The notes under the pieces: generated by a model
Databases searched by the model: none
What the model was told of the DNA's origin: nothing
What the model saw: only the letters and a program-made list of their open reading frames with translations
In this document: positions 10,123 through 18,132 of the stretch, one piece after another
How positions within the stretch are numbered: position 1 is the first letter of the stretch
Layout: every line of letters begins with the position of its first letter
Translations under genes and position numbers: made by a program
From: Neobacillus sp. YX16
GTDB taxonomy: Bacteria > Bacillota > Bacilli > Bacillales > Cytobacillaceae
Direction: 5' to 3'
Length of the DNA stretch: 64,000 bases
Assembly (NCBI RefSeq): GCF_030123505.1
Contig: NZ_CP126115.1
Location: forward strand, 1,936,001-2,000,000

Positions 10123-11070
10123 ATGAAGAAGTTAAGTTTGATAGCTTTCTTATTTCTAGCTGCGTGGTTTTCTGTTAACAATCCTCTTGTAGATACATAT
10201 GTTGCCACACTTAAAGGAAACGCGCTAACTGTGGGAAAGCAAGAAGATCCGCTATATCAAAGTATTGTAAAAAATGCTTCTACATATGAAATACCGCCTT
10301 CCAATGCTAAAATTGATAGAGTATGGAAAGCGATTCCAGGTTATAATGGGATAACTGTCGATATTGAAGCCTCATATAAAAACATGAAGAAAATTGGCAC
10401 GTTCGATGAAAAAAAATTAGTTTATAAACAAACTGAACCATCCGTACATCTTAGCGATTTATCCCCTTCTCCCATTTATCGAGGCCACCCTGATAAACCA
10501 ATGGTCAGCTTCATCATAAATGTAGCTTGGGGAAATGAATATTTGCCTGAAATTCTTGCTGCCCTAAAAAAGCACCAAGTTAAAGCAAGTTTTTTCCTTG
10601 AGGGAAGATGGGTGAAAAATAATCCTGAATTGGCAAAAATGATAGTGAGTGCTGGACATGAGGTTGGGAATCACTCCTACACACATCCTGACATGAAAAG
10701 AATATCAGCAGTACAGATTAGGGAGCAATTAAACAATACAAATGAAGTAATTGAAGCAGCAACGGGGAAAAAAAGCATTTGGTTTGCACCTCCCAGCGGC
10801 AGTTACCGGGATGAAACCGTTACAATCGCAGCCGAATTCAAGATGAAGACAGTTATGTGGACAGTAGATACCATAGATTGGCAAAAGCCATCACCAGACC
10901 AACTAATTAATCGAGTTATCTCTAAAATTAGTAATGGTTCAATGGTACTCATGCATCCAACAGAATCTACCGCAAAATCATTAGACACCCTAATAACACT
11001 TATTGAAGAAAAAGGATTAAGATTAGGTACGGTAAGTGATTTAATGAGTGAAGAAAGAATTATGAAATAA
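10123..11070 (+). CDS. ylxY: Polysaccharide deacetylase-like protein YlxY
   Basis: A 315-residue exported protein. Residues 1-20 (MKKLSLIAFLFLAAWFSVNN) form a signal peptide or anchor. A NodB-type domain covers about 127-300, with HSYTHPD (His184, His188) as the metal-binding histidines and WFAPPSGSYRDE as a later motif. At the first NodB motif, where active enzymes have FDDG, this protein has NVAWG (residues 133-137), so the catalytic and metal-binding Asp pair is missing. This resembles the B. subtilis YlxY. It may be inactive or altered; deacetylase activity should not be assumed. The position after pnp and before ymxG is the standard order. Confidence 0.9.
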   Translation: MKKLSLIAFLFLAAWFSVNNPLVDTYVATLKGNALTVGKQEDPLYQSIVKNASTYEIPPSNAKIDRVWKAIPGYNGITVDIEASYKNMKKIGTFDEKKLVYKQTEPSVHLSDLSPSPIYRGHPDKPMVSFIINVAWGNEYLPEILAALKKHQVKASFFLEGRWVKNNPELAKMIVSAGHEVGNHSYTHPDMKRISAVQIREQLNNTNEVIEAATGKKSIWFAPPSGSYRDETVTIAAEFKMKTVMWTVDTIDWQKPSPDQLINRVISKISNGSMVLMHPTESTAKSLDTLITLIEEKGLRLGTVSDLMSEERIMK

Positions 11071-11140
11071 ATTTAACAGAGTATCCAGATAATAAAGGAA
11101 ATAGCTAATTTTTCGCTTTTCTATAGACAGGAGGATTTTG

Positions 11141-12379
11141 ATGATTAACAAATATTCTTGCAAAAATGGAGTAAGAATTGTTTTAGAAAATATTCCAACA
11201 GTGAGATCTGTGGCAATTGGAGTCTGGATTGGCACTGGTTCAAGAAATGAAGATCCCCAAACGAATGGTATTTCGCACTTTTTAGAGCATATGTTTTTTA
11301 AAGGAACGAAAAATCGTTCAGCGAAGGAAATAGCAGAATCATTTGATAGTATTGGCGGTCAAGTGAATGCCTTTACCTCCAAAGAATACACTTGCTACTA
11401 TGCTAAAGTACTGGATACACATGCACAATTTGCATTAGATGTTTTAGCTGATATGTTCTTCAATTCGACCTTTGTTGAAGAAGAGTTAAATAAAGAAAGA
11501 AATGTCGTTCTTGAAGAAATTAAAATGTATGATGATACTCCAGATGACATTGTCCATGATTTACTCAGCCGTGCCATTTATGGAGATCATCCACTTGGAT
11601 ATCCGATATTGGGGACAGAAGAAACCTTAAATACATTTACAAGTGCGACTCTAAAGGATTATATCCATAATCGATACACACCAGAAAATGTTGTCATCTC
11701 TATTGCAGGGAATGTTTCAGATAAATTTATTCTAGAGGTTGAAAAATACTTTGGGTCCTATGAAGGTGGAAATAGTGCTACACTTGAAAATATTCCAGTC
11801 TTTCAATCCAATCGATTATCACGAAAGAAAGAAACAGAACAAGCTCATCTTTGTCTTGGTTTTGAAGGATTAAAGATTGGACATGAAGATGTCTATAGCT
11901 TAATCATTTTAAATAATATTTTAGGCGGCTCTATGAGCAGCAGATTGTTCCAAGAAGTTCGTGAGCAGCGAGGCTTAGCCTATTCAGTCTTCTCTTATCA
12001 TTCCGCGTATCAGGATAATGGAGTTGTGACCGTATACGGTGGTACAGGGGCTAAGCAGCTTGATGTGTTATACGAAACAATTCAAGAAACACTTGAAAAG
12101 TTAAAACAAGATGGAATTACAGATAAAGAATTAAATAATAGTAAAGAACAGTTAAAAGGAAGTTTGATGTTAGGCTTAGAAAGTACGAATAGCAGGATGA
12201 GTCGAAACGGTAAAAATGAACTTCTCTTAAAGCGTCACCGATCTCTTGATGAAATTATTGAGCAAATTGACCAAGTTACCAAACAAAGTGTAAATGGGAT
12301 GGCGACATCTGTTTTTACAGACAAATACTCAGTTTCATTAATTAGTCCCAATGGGGAATTACCTAAAACTTTAATCTAA
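11141..12379 (+). CDS. ymxG: M16-family zinc protease YmxG (MlpA)
   Basis: A 412-residue pitrilysin/mitochondrial-processing-peptidase-like protein. The inverted zinc motif HFLEH is intact (His46, Glu49, His50), with the distal Glu probably in NVVLEEIKMYDD. The C-terminal half has the typical GGSMSSRLFQEVREQRGLAYS. The ATG at 11141 lies 6 nt after AGGAGG; a TTG one codon earlier is not needed. B. subtilis MlpA is linked to regulation of extracellular protease expression. A strong terminator follows. Confidence 0.95.
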   Translation: MINKYSCKNGVRIVLENIPTVRSVAIGVWIGTGSRNEDPQTNGISHFLEHMFFKGTKNRSAKEIAESFDSIGGQVNAFTSKEYTCYYAKVLDTHAQFALDVLADMFFNSTFVEEELNKERNVVLEEIKMYDDTPDDIVHDLLSRAIYGDHPLGYPILGTEETLNTFTSATLKDYIHNRYTPENVVISIAGNVSDKFILEVEKYFGSYEGGNSATLENIPVFQSNRLSRKKETEQAHLCLGFEGLKIGHEDVYSLIILNNILGGSMSSRLFQEVREQRGLAYSVFSYHSAYQDNGVVTVYGGTGAKQLDVLYETIQETLEKLKQDGITDKELNNSKEQLKGSLMLGLESTNSRMSRNGKNELLLKRHRSLDEIIEQIDQVTKQSVNGMATSVFTDKYSVSLISPNGELPKTLI

Positions 12380-12386
12380 AAGAAGA

Positions 12387-12411
12387 AACAGTTCACTCTG
12401 AACTGTTTTTT
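12387..12411 (+). terminator. Intrinsic terminator after ymxG
   Basis: Perfect stem AACAGTTCA / TGAACTGTT (12387-12395, 12399-12407), loop CTC, then T-run. Confidence 0.88.
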
Positions 12412-12418
12412 CTTTTTG

Positions 12419-12456
12419 TGTCTAGCACATGCCGCTAGGGCGCTTCCACTTTTCTT
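12419..12456. repeat. Fragment of the dispersed hairpin repeat
   Basis: TGTCTAGCACATGCCGCTAG and the following GGCGCTTCCACTTTTCTTAG resemble the two outer edges of the 9952-10073 repeat (TCTAGCTACAGCGCCTAG and GGCGCTTTCGCTTTTAG) joined without the central stem. It is best read as an internally deleted copy. Confidence 0.55.
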
Positions 12457-12520
12457 AGTCTAATTTAGGACTTCCATCGATAAACTTAAGTAAAGAGTGT
12501 AGAGGGAGGAGTTCATTATA

Positions 12521-12775
12521 ATGAGGCTAAGTGAATTAAGCGGGAAAGAAATAGTGGATGTGAAAAAGGCAGAGCGGTTGGGAGTTCTTGGTCAAACAGA
12601 CCTTGAAATCGACGAGAGCACCGGGCAAATACAAGCCTTGTTGATTCCGTCCGTAAAGTGGTTTGGATTTAGAAAACAAGGCGGGGAAATAAGAGTACCA
12701 TGGCAGCATATAAAAAAAATAGGAACTGATATGATCATTATTGATGTACATGAAGGAGAAAAGGTTGAAGAATAA
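12521..12775 (+). CDS. ymxH: YlmC/YmxH-family sporulation protein (PRC-barrel)
   Basis: An 84-residue PRC-barrel protein starting MRLSELSGKEIVDVKKAERLG, with WFGFRKQGGEIRVPW in the centre, matching the YlmC/YmxH family. ATG at 12521 follows GGGAGGAG. Its place between ymxG and spoVFA matches B. subtilis. Its molecular role is unknown; the family name comes from sporulation-linked expression. Confidence 0.92.
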   Translation: MRLSELSGKEIVDVKKAERLGVLGQTDLEIDESTGQIQALLIPSVKWFGFRKQGGEIRVPWQHIKKIGTDMIIIDVHEGEKVEE

Positions 12776-12786
12776 CGATTAGGTAA

Positions 12787-12824
12787 AAAAGCCCAAGCAA
12801 ATAAAATTTTGCTTGGGCTTTTTT
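12787..12824 (+). terminator. Intrinsic terminator after ymxH
   Basis: Long stem AAAAGCCCAAGCAAA with its complement TTTGCTTGGGCTTTTT; 10 central GC-containing pairs and a T-run on both strands. Confidence 0.88.
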
Positions 12825-12846
12825 ATTTATCTGTAAATGGAAAACT

Positions 12847-12875
12847 CACAGATTCATTCACTCTTACATAAGATG
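12847..12875 (+). promoter_or_regulatory. Candidate sigma-K promoter for spoVFAB
   Basis: CAC (12847-12849), 17 bases, then CATAAGATG (12867-12875). This resembles the sigma-K pattern (AC, about 16-17 bp, CATAnnnTA). The B. subtilis spoVF operon is transcribed by sigma-K in the mother cell, so a match here is expected; by-eye assignment only. Confidence 0.4.
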
Positions 12876-12937
12876 TTGAAGTGATAAGAAGAAAAAGACT
12901 TCTGCTTGGATTTTTTGAAAAGAAGGTGAATGATTTC

Positions 12938-13840
12938 ATGCTGACAGGGATGCAGATAGCCGTGATCGGTGGAGATGCAAGACAGCTGGAAATTATCCGG
13001 AAGTTAACCGAGTTAGATGCCAGATTATCTTTAATTGGCTTCGAGCAGCTTGACCACGCGTTTACAGGCGCTGTTAAGGAAAAGTTGGATGAAGTCGATT
13101 TTTCAAATATGGATGCCTTAATCTTACCGGTACCCGGTACTAATTTAGAAGGGCATGTTGAAACAATCTTTTCGAATGAAAAGGTAATATTAACAGCCGA
13201 AATGCTTTTGAAAACACCTGAACATTGTACCATTTACTCCGGAATTAGTAATACTTTTTTAAACGGTATTACAAAGGAAGCAAATCGTCCGCTTGTACAG
13301 CTTTTTGAAAGGGACGATGTGGCAATTTACAATTCTATTCCGACTGTAGAAGGAACAATTATGATGGCCATCCAGCATACTGATTTCACGATTCATGGCT
13401 CAAATATTACGGTATTAGGCTTAGGAAGAGTTGGGATGAGTGTAGCAAGAACGTTCCATGCGCTTGGAGCAAAAATAAAGGTCGGTGCCAGGAAAACAGA
13501 ACATCTTGCAAGAATTACGGAAATGGGTTTAACGCCATTTCATTTAAACGAAATAGAACAGCAGGTGAAGGATACAGATATCTTAATCAATACTATTCCG
13601 TTATTAATTGTAACTGCATCAGTTATTTCTAAAATGCCTACTCATACTTTGATTATTGATTTAGCTTCAAAACCAGGTGGAACAGATTTTAGGTATGCAG
13701 AAAAAAGAGGTATAAAAGCACTGCTTGCGCCAGGGTTACCTGGAATTGTCGCGCCAAAAACAGCTGGTCAAATATTAGCCAATGTTCTGGCCCAATTGCT
13801 TCAAGATGATTTAAGTAAGCGAAAGGGGATAATAAAATGA
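12938..13840 (+). CDS. spoVFA: Dipicolinate synthase subunit A
   Basis: A 300-residue DpaA that, with DpaB, converts the dihydrodipicolinate-pathway intermediate to dipicolinic acid for the spore core. The start MLTGMQIAVIGGDARQLEII is the family N-terminus (Rossmann-like). VLGLGRVGMSVARTF (about 170-185) is the NAD(P)-binding motif and LLAPGLPGIVAPKTAGQILA the C-terminal signature. The ATG at 12938 follows AAGGTG; upstream codons would add a poorly conserved tail. The stop overlaps spoVFB by 4 bp. A likely sigma-K promoter lies upstream. Confidence 0.96.
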   Translation: MLTGMQIAVIGGDARQLEIIRKLTELDARLSLIGFEQLDHAFTGAVKEKLDEVDFSNMDALILPVPGTNLEGHVETIFSNEKVILTAEMLLKTPEHCTIYSGISNTFLNGITKEANRPLVQLFERDDVAIYNSIPTVEGTIMMAIQHTDFTIHGSNITVLGLGRVGMSVARTFHALGAKIKVGARKTEHLARITEMGLTPFHLNEIEQQVKDTDILINTIPLLIVTASVISKMPTHTLIIDLASKPGGTDFRYAEKRGIKALLAPGLPGIVAPKTAGQILANVLAQLLQDDLSKRKGIIK

Positions 13841-14436
13841 GTTTAAAAGGAAAAAAAATAGGCTTTGGTTTAACAGGGTCTCATTGTACGTATGACGCTG
13901 TATTTCCAGAAATCGAGAAACTGGTTCAAGCAGGTGCTGAGGTTTTACCAGTCGTTACTTTTACAGTCAAAAATACAGAAACACGTTTTGGTAAAGGGGA
14001 GGACTGGATTCAAAGAATAGAGGACCTAACAGGTAACAGAGCGATCGATTCAATCGTGAAAGCAGAGCCATTAGGACCGAAAATTCCTTTAGACTGTATG
14101 GTTATTGCCCCATTAACGGGTGTTTCAATGAGTAAATTTGCAAATGCAATGAATGATAGTCCGGTGTTAATGGCTGCAAAAGCAACATTGAGAAATTTAA
14201 AACCAGTAGTACTCGGAATATCTACAAATGATGCATTGGGATTAAATGGAGTTAATTTAATGAGATTAATGGCAACAAAAAATATATATTTTATCCCATA
14301 TGGGCAAGATGATCCGAAAAATAAGCCTAATTCGATGGTAGCAAGAATGCCGATGTTAATGGAAACGGTTGAAGCAGCAATTGAAGGCAGGCAAATTCAG
14401 CCTGTTTTGGTGGAAAGATATAGGGATACAGACTAA
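13837..14436 (+). CDS. spoVFB: Dipicolinate synthase subunit B
   Basis: A 199-residue flavoprotein-like DpaB, starting MSLKGKKIGFGLTGSHCTYD with the phosphate-binding GLTGSHC loop. DCMVIAPLTGVSMSKFANAM and LGISTNDALGLNGVNLMRL are family motifs. It partners SpoVFA in dipicolinate synthesis in the mother cell. Start overlaps the spoVFA stop (ATGA), so the two are translationally coupled, which fits a two-subunit enzyme. Confidence 0.96.
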   Translation: MSLKGKKIGFGLTGSHCTYDAVFPEIEKLVQAGAEVLPVVTFTVKNTETRFGKGEDWIQRIEDLTGNRAIDSIVKAEPLGPKIPLDCMVIAPLTGVSMSKFANAMNDSPVLMAAKATLRNLKPVVLGISTNDALGLNGVNLMRLMATKNIYFIPYGQDDPKNKPNSMVARMPMLMETVEAAIEGRQIQPVLVERYRDTD

Positions 14437-14501
14437 TTCTCACTCCTTTCGTCAAATATGGTTATTTCTTTTAAGGAATATGTTAATATATTTATAATTC
14501 A

Positions 14502-14534
14502 CTCATCAGTGAGACCTATTATCTCACTGATGAG
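14502..14534. promoter_or_regulatory. Perfect 13-bp inverted repeat upstream of asd
   Basis: CTCATCAGTGAGA (14502-14514), 7-base spacer, TCTCACTGATGAG (14522-14534). It lies about 90 bp before the asd start and 65 bp after spoVFB. No long T-run follows directly, so it may be a terminator with a weak tail, an operator, or an RNA hairpin. The arms are themselves partly self-complementary (CTCA...TGAG). Confidence 0.6.
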
Positions 14535-14622
14535 AATTTATATTAATCTTTTCTGATTTCTAAACCATCGAAACAGAAATGACCAATAATTATAGATGAA
14601 AGATTGAGAGGGGTACTAGAAT

Positions 14623-15681
14623 ATGAAGAAATCAAAAGGTTATCATGTGGCTGTTGTAGGTGCAACAGGAGCAGTTGGGCAGCAAATGATCCAAACATTA
14701 GTGAAAGAAAAATTCCCTATTGGAAAATTAACTCTACTATCTTCTGCTCGTTCAGCTGGTAAAAAAGTTACGATTGATGGAGTTGAGCATACGATTCAGG
14801 AAGCAAAGCCTGAAAGCTTTGCGGGAGTCGATATTGCTTTATTCTCGGCTGGCGGCAATATATCAAAAGAACTTGCTCCAGAAGCAGTAAAATACGGAGC
14901 AATCGTAGTAGATAACACAAGTGCATTTAGAATGGATGAAGAAATTCCGCTTGTTGTTCCTGAAGTTAACGAAGATGATCTGCACAATCATAATGGTATC
15001 ATTGCAAATCCGAATTGTTCAACCATCCAAATGGTTGTAGCATTAGAACCAATTAGACAAAAATATGGTCTAAAGAAAGTGATTGTTTCCACCTATCAAG
15101 CAGTTTCAGGTGCAGGAGCCGTAGCAATTGAGGAGTTACAGAATCAAACAAAAGCTATTATTAATGGTGAGACAATAGAACCTAAGATATTACCTGTTAA
15201 AGGTGACAAGAACCACTATCAGATTGCCTTTAATGCTATCCCACAGATAGATAAGTTCCAAGATAACGGTTATACTTTTGAAGAAATGAAAATGATTAAT
15301 GAAACTAAAAAGATTATGCATTTGCCAGAGCTGCCTGTTGCCGCAACTTGTGTAAGATTACCTGTAGCTGTGGGTCACTCTGAATCTGTTTATTTTGAAA
15401 TTGAAGCAGACAACGTCAGTGCAAATGAAATTAAGGAATTATTAAAATCAGCACCAGGTGTTGTTTTACAAGATGACCCAGAGAATCAAGTGTATCCAAT
15501 GCCTGCAAATTGTGTAGGAAGTAATGATGTGTTTGTAGGACGAATTCGTAACGATCTAAATGAGAGTCGTGGTTTCCACATGTGGGTTGTTTCTGATAAT
15601 TTACTAAAGGGTGCTGCCTGGAATTCAGTTCAAATTGCGGAAAGCTTAATAAAGCTAGGATTAATCCAAGAAAAAAAATAA
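14623..15681 (+). CDS. asd: Aspartate-semialdehyde dehydrogenase
   Basis: A 352-residue enzyme that reduces aspartyl phosphate to aspartate semialdehyde, the branch point for diaminopimelate, lysine, threonine and methionine. The N-terminal [14 protein letters not shown] binds NADP. The catalytic Cys is Cys132 in NPNCSTIQ, and the C-terminal [10 protein letters not shown] carries the active-site His. It opens the asd-dapG-dapA cluster (gaps 26 and 86 bp). In spores the products also feed dipicolinate synthesis by the upstream spoVFAB. Confidence 0.97.
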   Translation: MKKSKGYHVAVVGATGAVGQQMIQTLVKEKFPIGKLTLLSSARSAGKKVTIDGVEHTIQEAKPESFAGVDIALFSAGGNISKELAPEAVKYGAIVVDNTSAFRMDEEIPLVVPEVNEDDLHNHNGIIANPNCSTIQMVVALEPIRQKYGLKKVIVSTYQAVSGAGAVAIEELQNQTKAIINGETIEPKILPVKGDKNHYQIAFNAIPQIDKFQDNGYTFEEMKMINETKKIMHLPELPVAATCVRLPVAVGHSESVYFEIEADNVSANEIKELLKSAPGVVLQDDPENQVYPMPANCVGSNDVFVGRIRNDLNESRGFHMWVVSDNLLKGAAWNSVQIAESLIKLGLIQEKK

Positions 15682-15707
15682 TGGTTTGATGATAAAGGCA
15701 GGTTTTT

Positions 15708-16958
15708 ATGTCTATGAAAATGATAGTTCAAAAATTTGGCGGGACATCTGTCAGGGATGAAGCAGGAAGGAAACATGCAAAGAAACATATCGAAAAAGCA
15801 TTAGCTGATGGATATAAGGTTGTAGTAGTAGTATCTGCGATGGGAAGAAAGGGTGATCCCTATGCAACAGATACACTTCTCTCTTTAATTGGGGGTAATC
15901 AAAGTAAGGTTACAAAACGTGAACATGACCTGCTATTATCCTGTGGCGAAATCATTTCTAGTATTGTTTTTGCCAATATGCTGAAAGACAATGGCATAAA
16001 TGCTATTGCTTTGACTGGGGCTCAGGCAGGGTTTCGAACAAATAACGATCATTCACAAGCAAAGATTGTAGAAATGAAATGCGATCGATTACTAAGAGAG
16101 TTAGAACATAATGATGTGGTCGTAGTGGCTGGATTTCAAGGTGCAGCAAAGAACGGTGACATCACAACAATTGGACGAGGCGGCAGTGATACATCAGCAG
16201 CTGCTTTAGGGGCTGCTCTAAATGCAGAATGGATTGATATTTTTACCGACGTAGAAGGCATCATGACAGCTGACCCAAGAATAGCTGAAAATGCTAGGCG
16301 TTTATCTGTGGTTACCTATACGGAGCTATGTAACATGGCTTATCAGGGTGCAAAGGTGATACATCCAAGAGCAGTTGAAATAGCAATGCAGTCAAAGGTT
16401 CCCATTCGAATTCGCTCCACGTACTCAGATAATTTAGGCACATTGGTTACGGCTATTTCGAAAGAATCTCGAGGCAGTGATATTAAAGAAAGAACCGTCA
16501 CGGGGATTGCACATGTTTCCAATGTAACTCAAATTAAAGTTTTTGCAAAAAAAGACCAATACTATTTACAAGCAGAAGTTTTTAAAGCAATGGCAAATGA
16601 AAATATCAGTGTCGATTTCATCAATATTTCACCAAATGGTGTTGTTTACACGGTTACGGATGAAATGACTGAAAGAGCAATAAAGGTCTTAAAAGAAATA
16701 GGTCATGAACCTGTGGTAGAGCGTCATTGTGCAAAGGTGTCTGTCGTTGGAGCCGCGATTGCCGGAGTACCGGGTGTTACTTCTAAAATTGTTACAGCTC
16801 TTTCTGAGAAGGGAATTCGGATTCTTCAATCTGCTGATAGCCATACGACCATTTGGGTACTAGTGAAACAAGACGACTTGAAAAAATCCGTGAATGCATT
16901 GCATGACGCCTTTCATCTGGAAGAAGAAACACTTGAAACAAAACTTACGGATATCTAA
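15708..16958 (+). CDS. dapG: Aspartate kinase I (diaminopimelate-sensitive type)
   Basis: A 416-residue aspartokinase. KFGGTSV is the kinase signature, GRGGSDTSAAALGAAL the substrate-binding loop, and two ACT domains occupy about 265-400. Location between asd and dapA and similarity to B. subtilis DapG point to the isozyme that responds to meso-diaminopimelate. The ATG at 15708 was chosen for its GGCAGG leader; the second ATG at 15714 is closer to the B. subtilis start and cannot be excluded. Confidence 0.96.
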   Translation: MSMKMIVQKFGGTSVRDEAGRKHAKKHIEKALADGYKVVVVVSAMGRKGDPYATDTLLSLIGGNQSKVTKREHDLLLSCGEIISSIVFANMLKDNGINAIALTGAQAGFRTNNDHSQAKIVEMKCDRLLRELEHNDVVVVAGFQGAAKNGDITTIGRGGSDTSAAALGAALNAEWIDIFTDVEGIMTADPRIAENARRLSVVTYTELCNMAYQGAKVIHPRAVEIAMQSKVPIRIRSTYSDNLGTLVTAISKESRGSDIKERTVTGIAHVSNVTQIKVFAKKDQYYLQAEVFKAMANENISVDFINISPNGVVYTVTDEMTERAIKVLKEIGHEPVVERHCAKVSVVGAAIAGVPGVTSKIVTALSEKGIRILQSADSHTTIWVLVKQDDLKKSVNALHDAFHLEEETLETKLTDI

Positions 16959-17044
16959 TATAGTAAAGGAAACGATAATTGGTAGTTTGAAACCTAAAAT
17001 GCCATTGTCGCAACCTGGATTTCGTAATTGAGAGGAGTAGTATA

Positions 17045-17908
17045 ATGGTTCATTTTGGGCGGGTTTCAACAGCCATGGTTACACCTTTTGATAAAAAAGG
17101 ACATATTGATTTTCAGAAGACCACTCAATTAGTAAATTATCTAATAGAAAATGGTACGGATTCCCTTGTAGTTGCAGGTACAACTGGTGAATCGCCTACA
17201 CTATCAAAGGAAGAAAAGTTAGCTTTATTTGGTCATGTAGTAAAGATAGTTAAAAAAAGAATACCGGTAATTGCAGGAACAGGCAGCAATAATACCTATG
17301 CTTCTGTGGAACTGACAAGAAAAGCGGAACAGCTTGGGGTGGATGGTATTATGGTAGTGGCGCCCTACTATAATAAACCGAATCAAGAGGGTTTATATCA
17401 ACACTTTAAAGCAGTTGCTGAAGCTACTTCTCTTCCTGTCATGGTTTATAATATCCCAGGAAGAGCATCAGTAAATATTCATCCGGATACCATCATCAGG
17501 CTTTCAAAGGTTTCGAATATTGTAGCCGTTAAAGAAGCAAGCGGAGATTTAAATGCAATGACTCACATTATTGCAAATACTGATAGTGATTTTAATCTTT
17601 ACAGCGGTGATGATGGTATAGCGATTCCAGTTCTTTCTATTGGAGGGGTAGGGGTTGTCTCTGTAGCCTCTCACGTAATTGGGAACGAAATGCAAGAGAT
17701 GGTAAAGGCCTTTTTAGAAGGAGAAAATGAGAAAGCAGCAAGGCTGCACCAACAGCTCCTTCCACTTATGCAGGGACTTTTTGCGGCGCCAAGTCCTGCT
17801 CCTGTTAAGACAGCTCTTCAAGTTAAAGGGCTGGATGTAGGCTCAGTAAGATTGCCGCTTGTTCCATTAACCGAACAAGAAAGATCAACATTAACTAAAT
17901 TATTATAA
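17045..17908 (+). CDS. dapA: 4-hydroxy-tetrahydrodipicolinate synthase
   Basis: A 287-residue TIM-barrel lyase condensing aspartate semialdehyde with pyruvate. AGTTGESPTLS is the substrate loop, the Schiff-base Lys is Lys163 in VAVKEASG, and YNIPGRAS carries the catalytic Tyr. Start ATG 17045 follows GAGGAG. It ends the asd-dapG-dapA cluster and is followed by a clear terminator. The pathway supplies peptidoglycan diaminopimelate and, in sporulation, dipicolinate. Confidence 0.97.
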   Translation: MVHFGRVSTAMVTPFDKKGHIDFQKTTQLVNYLIENGTDSLVVAGTTGESPTLSKEEKLALFGHVVKIVKKRIPVIAGTGSNNTYASVELTRKAEQLGVDGIMVVAPYYNKPNQEGLYQHFKAVAEATSLPVMVYNIPGRASVNIHPDTIIRLSKVSNIVAVKEASGDLNAMTHIIANTDSDFNLYSGDDGIAIPVLSIGGVGVVSVASHVIGNEMQEMVKAFLEGENEKAARLHQQLLPLMQGLFAAPSPAPVKTALQVKGLDVGSVRLPLVPLTEQERSTLTKLL

Positions 17909-17918
17909 TAATTTTTAC

Positions 17919-17953
17919 AAAATGCCAATCGAAAAAACTCGGTTGGCATTTTA
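17919..17953 (+). terminator. Intrinsic terminator after dapA
   Basis: Stem AAAATGCCAAtCGA with TCGgTTGGCATTTT (17919-17932, 17939-17952), one mismatch, six-base loop, T-rich on both sides. Confidence 0.8.
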
Positions 17954-18132
17954 CATGGTATAATTTTAAATTCACTTATTTTCCTCCAAAGGATAAAACA
18001 ACTAAATTTGGTTGTAAAGGTTTTCAAATATCAAGTATAATAATTATAACTGATTTCGATCGGGCAATTTTGAAATGTCGAAGACCTTTTAGTGAAAGAG
18101 AGCTAGACAATCAACATAGGAGGAAACGGAAA

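Noticed and set aside
14502..14534. Lysine (L-box) riboswitch before asd
   Set aside because: Only a simple hairpin is present; the gap of 186 bp lacks the length and conserved pieces of an L-box.
18070..18132. N-terminal extension of RNase J2
   Set aside because: No ribosome binding site; TTG 18133 has AGGAGG at ideal spacing and gives the family length of 555.
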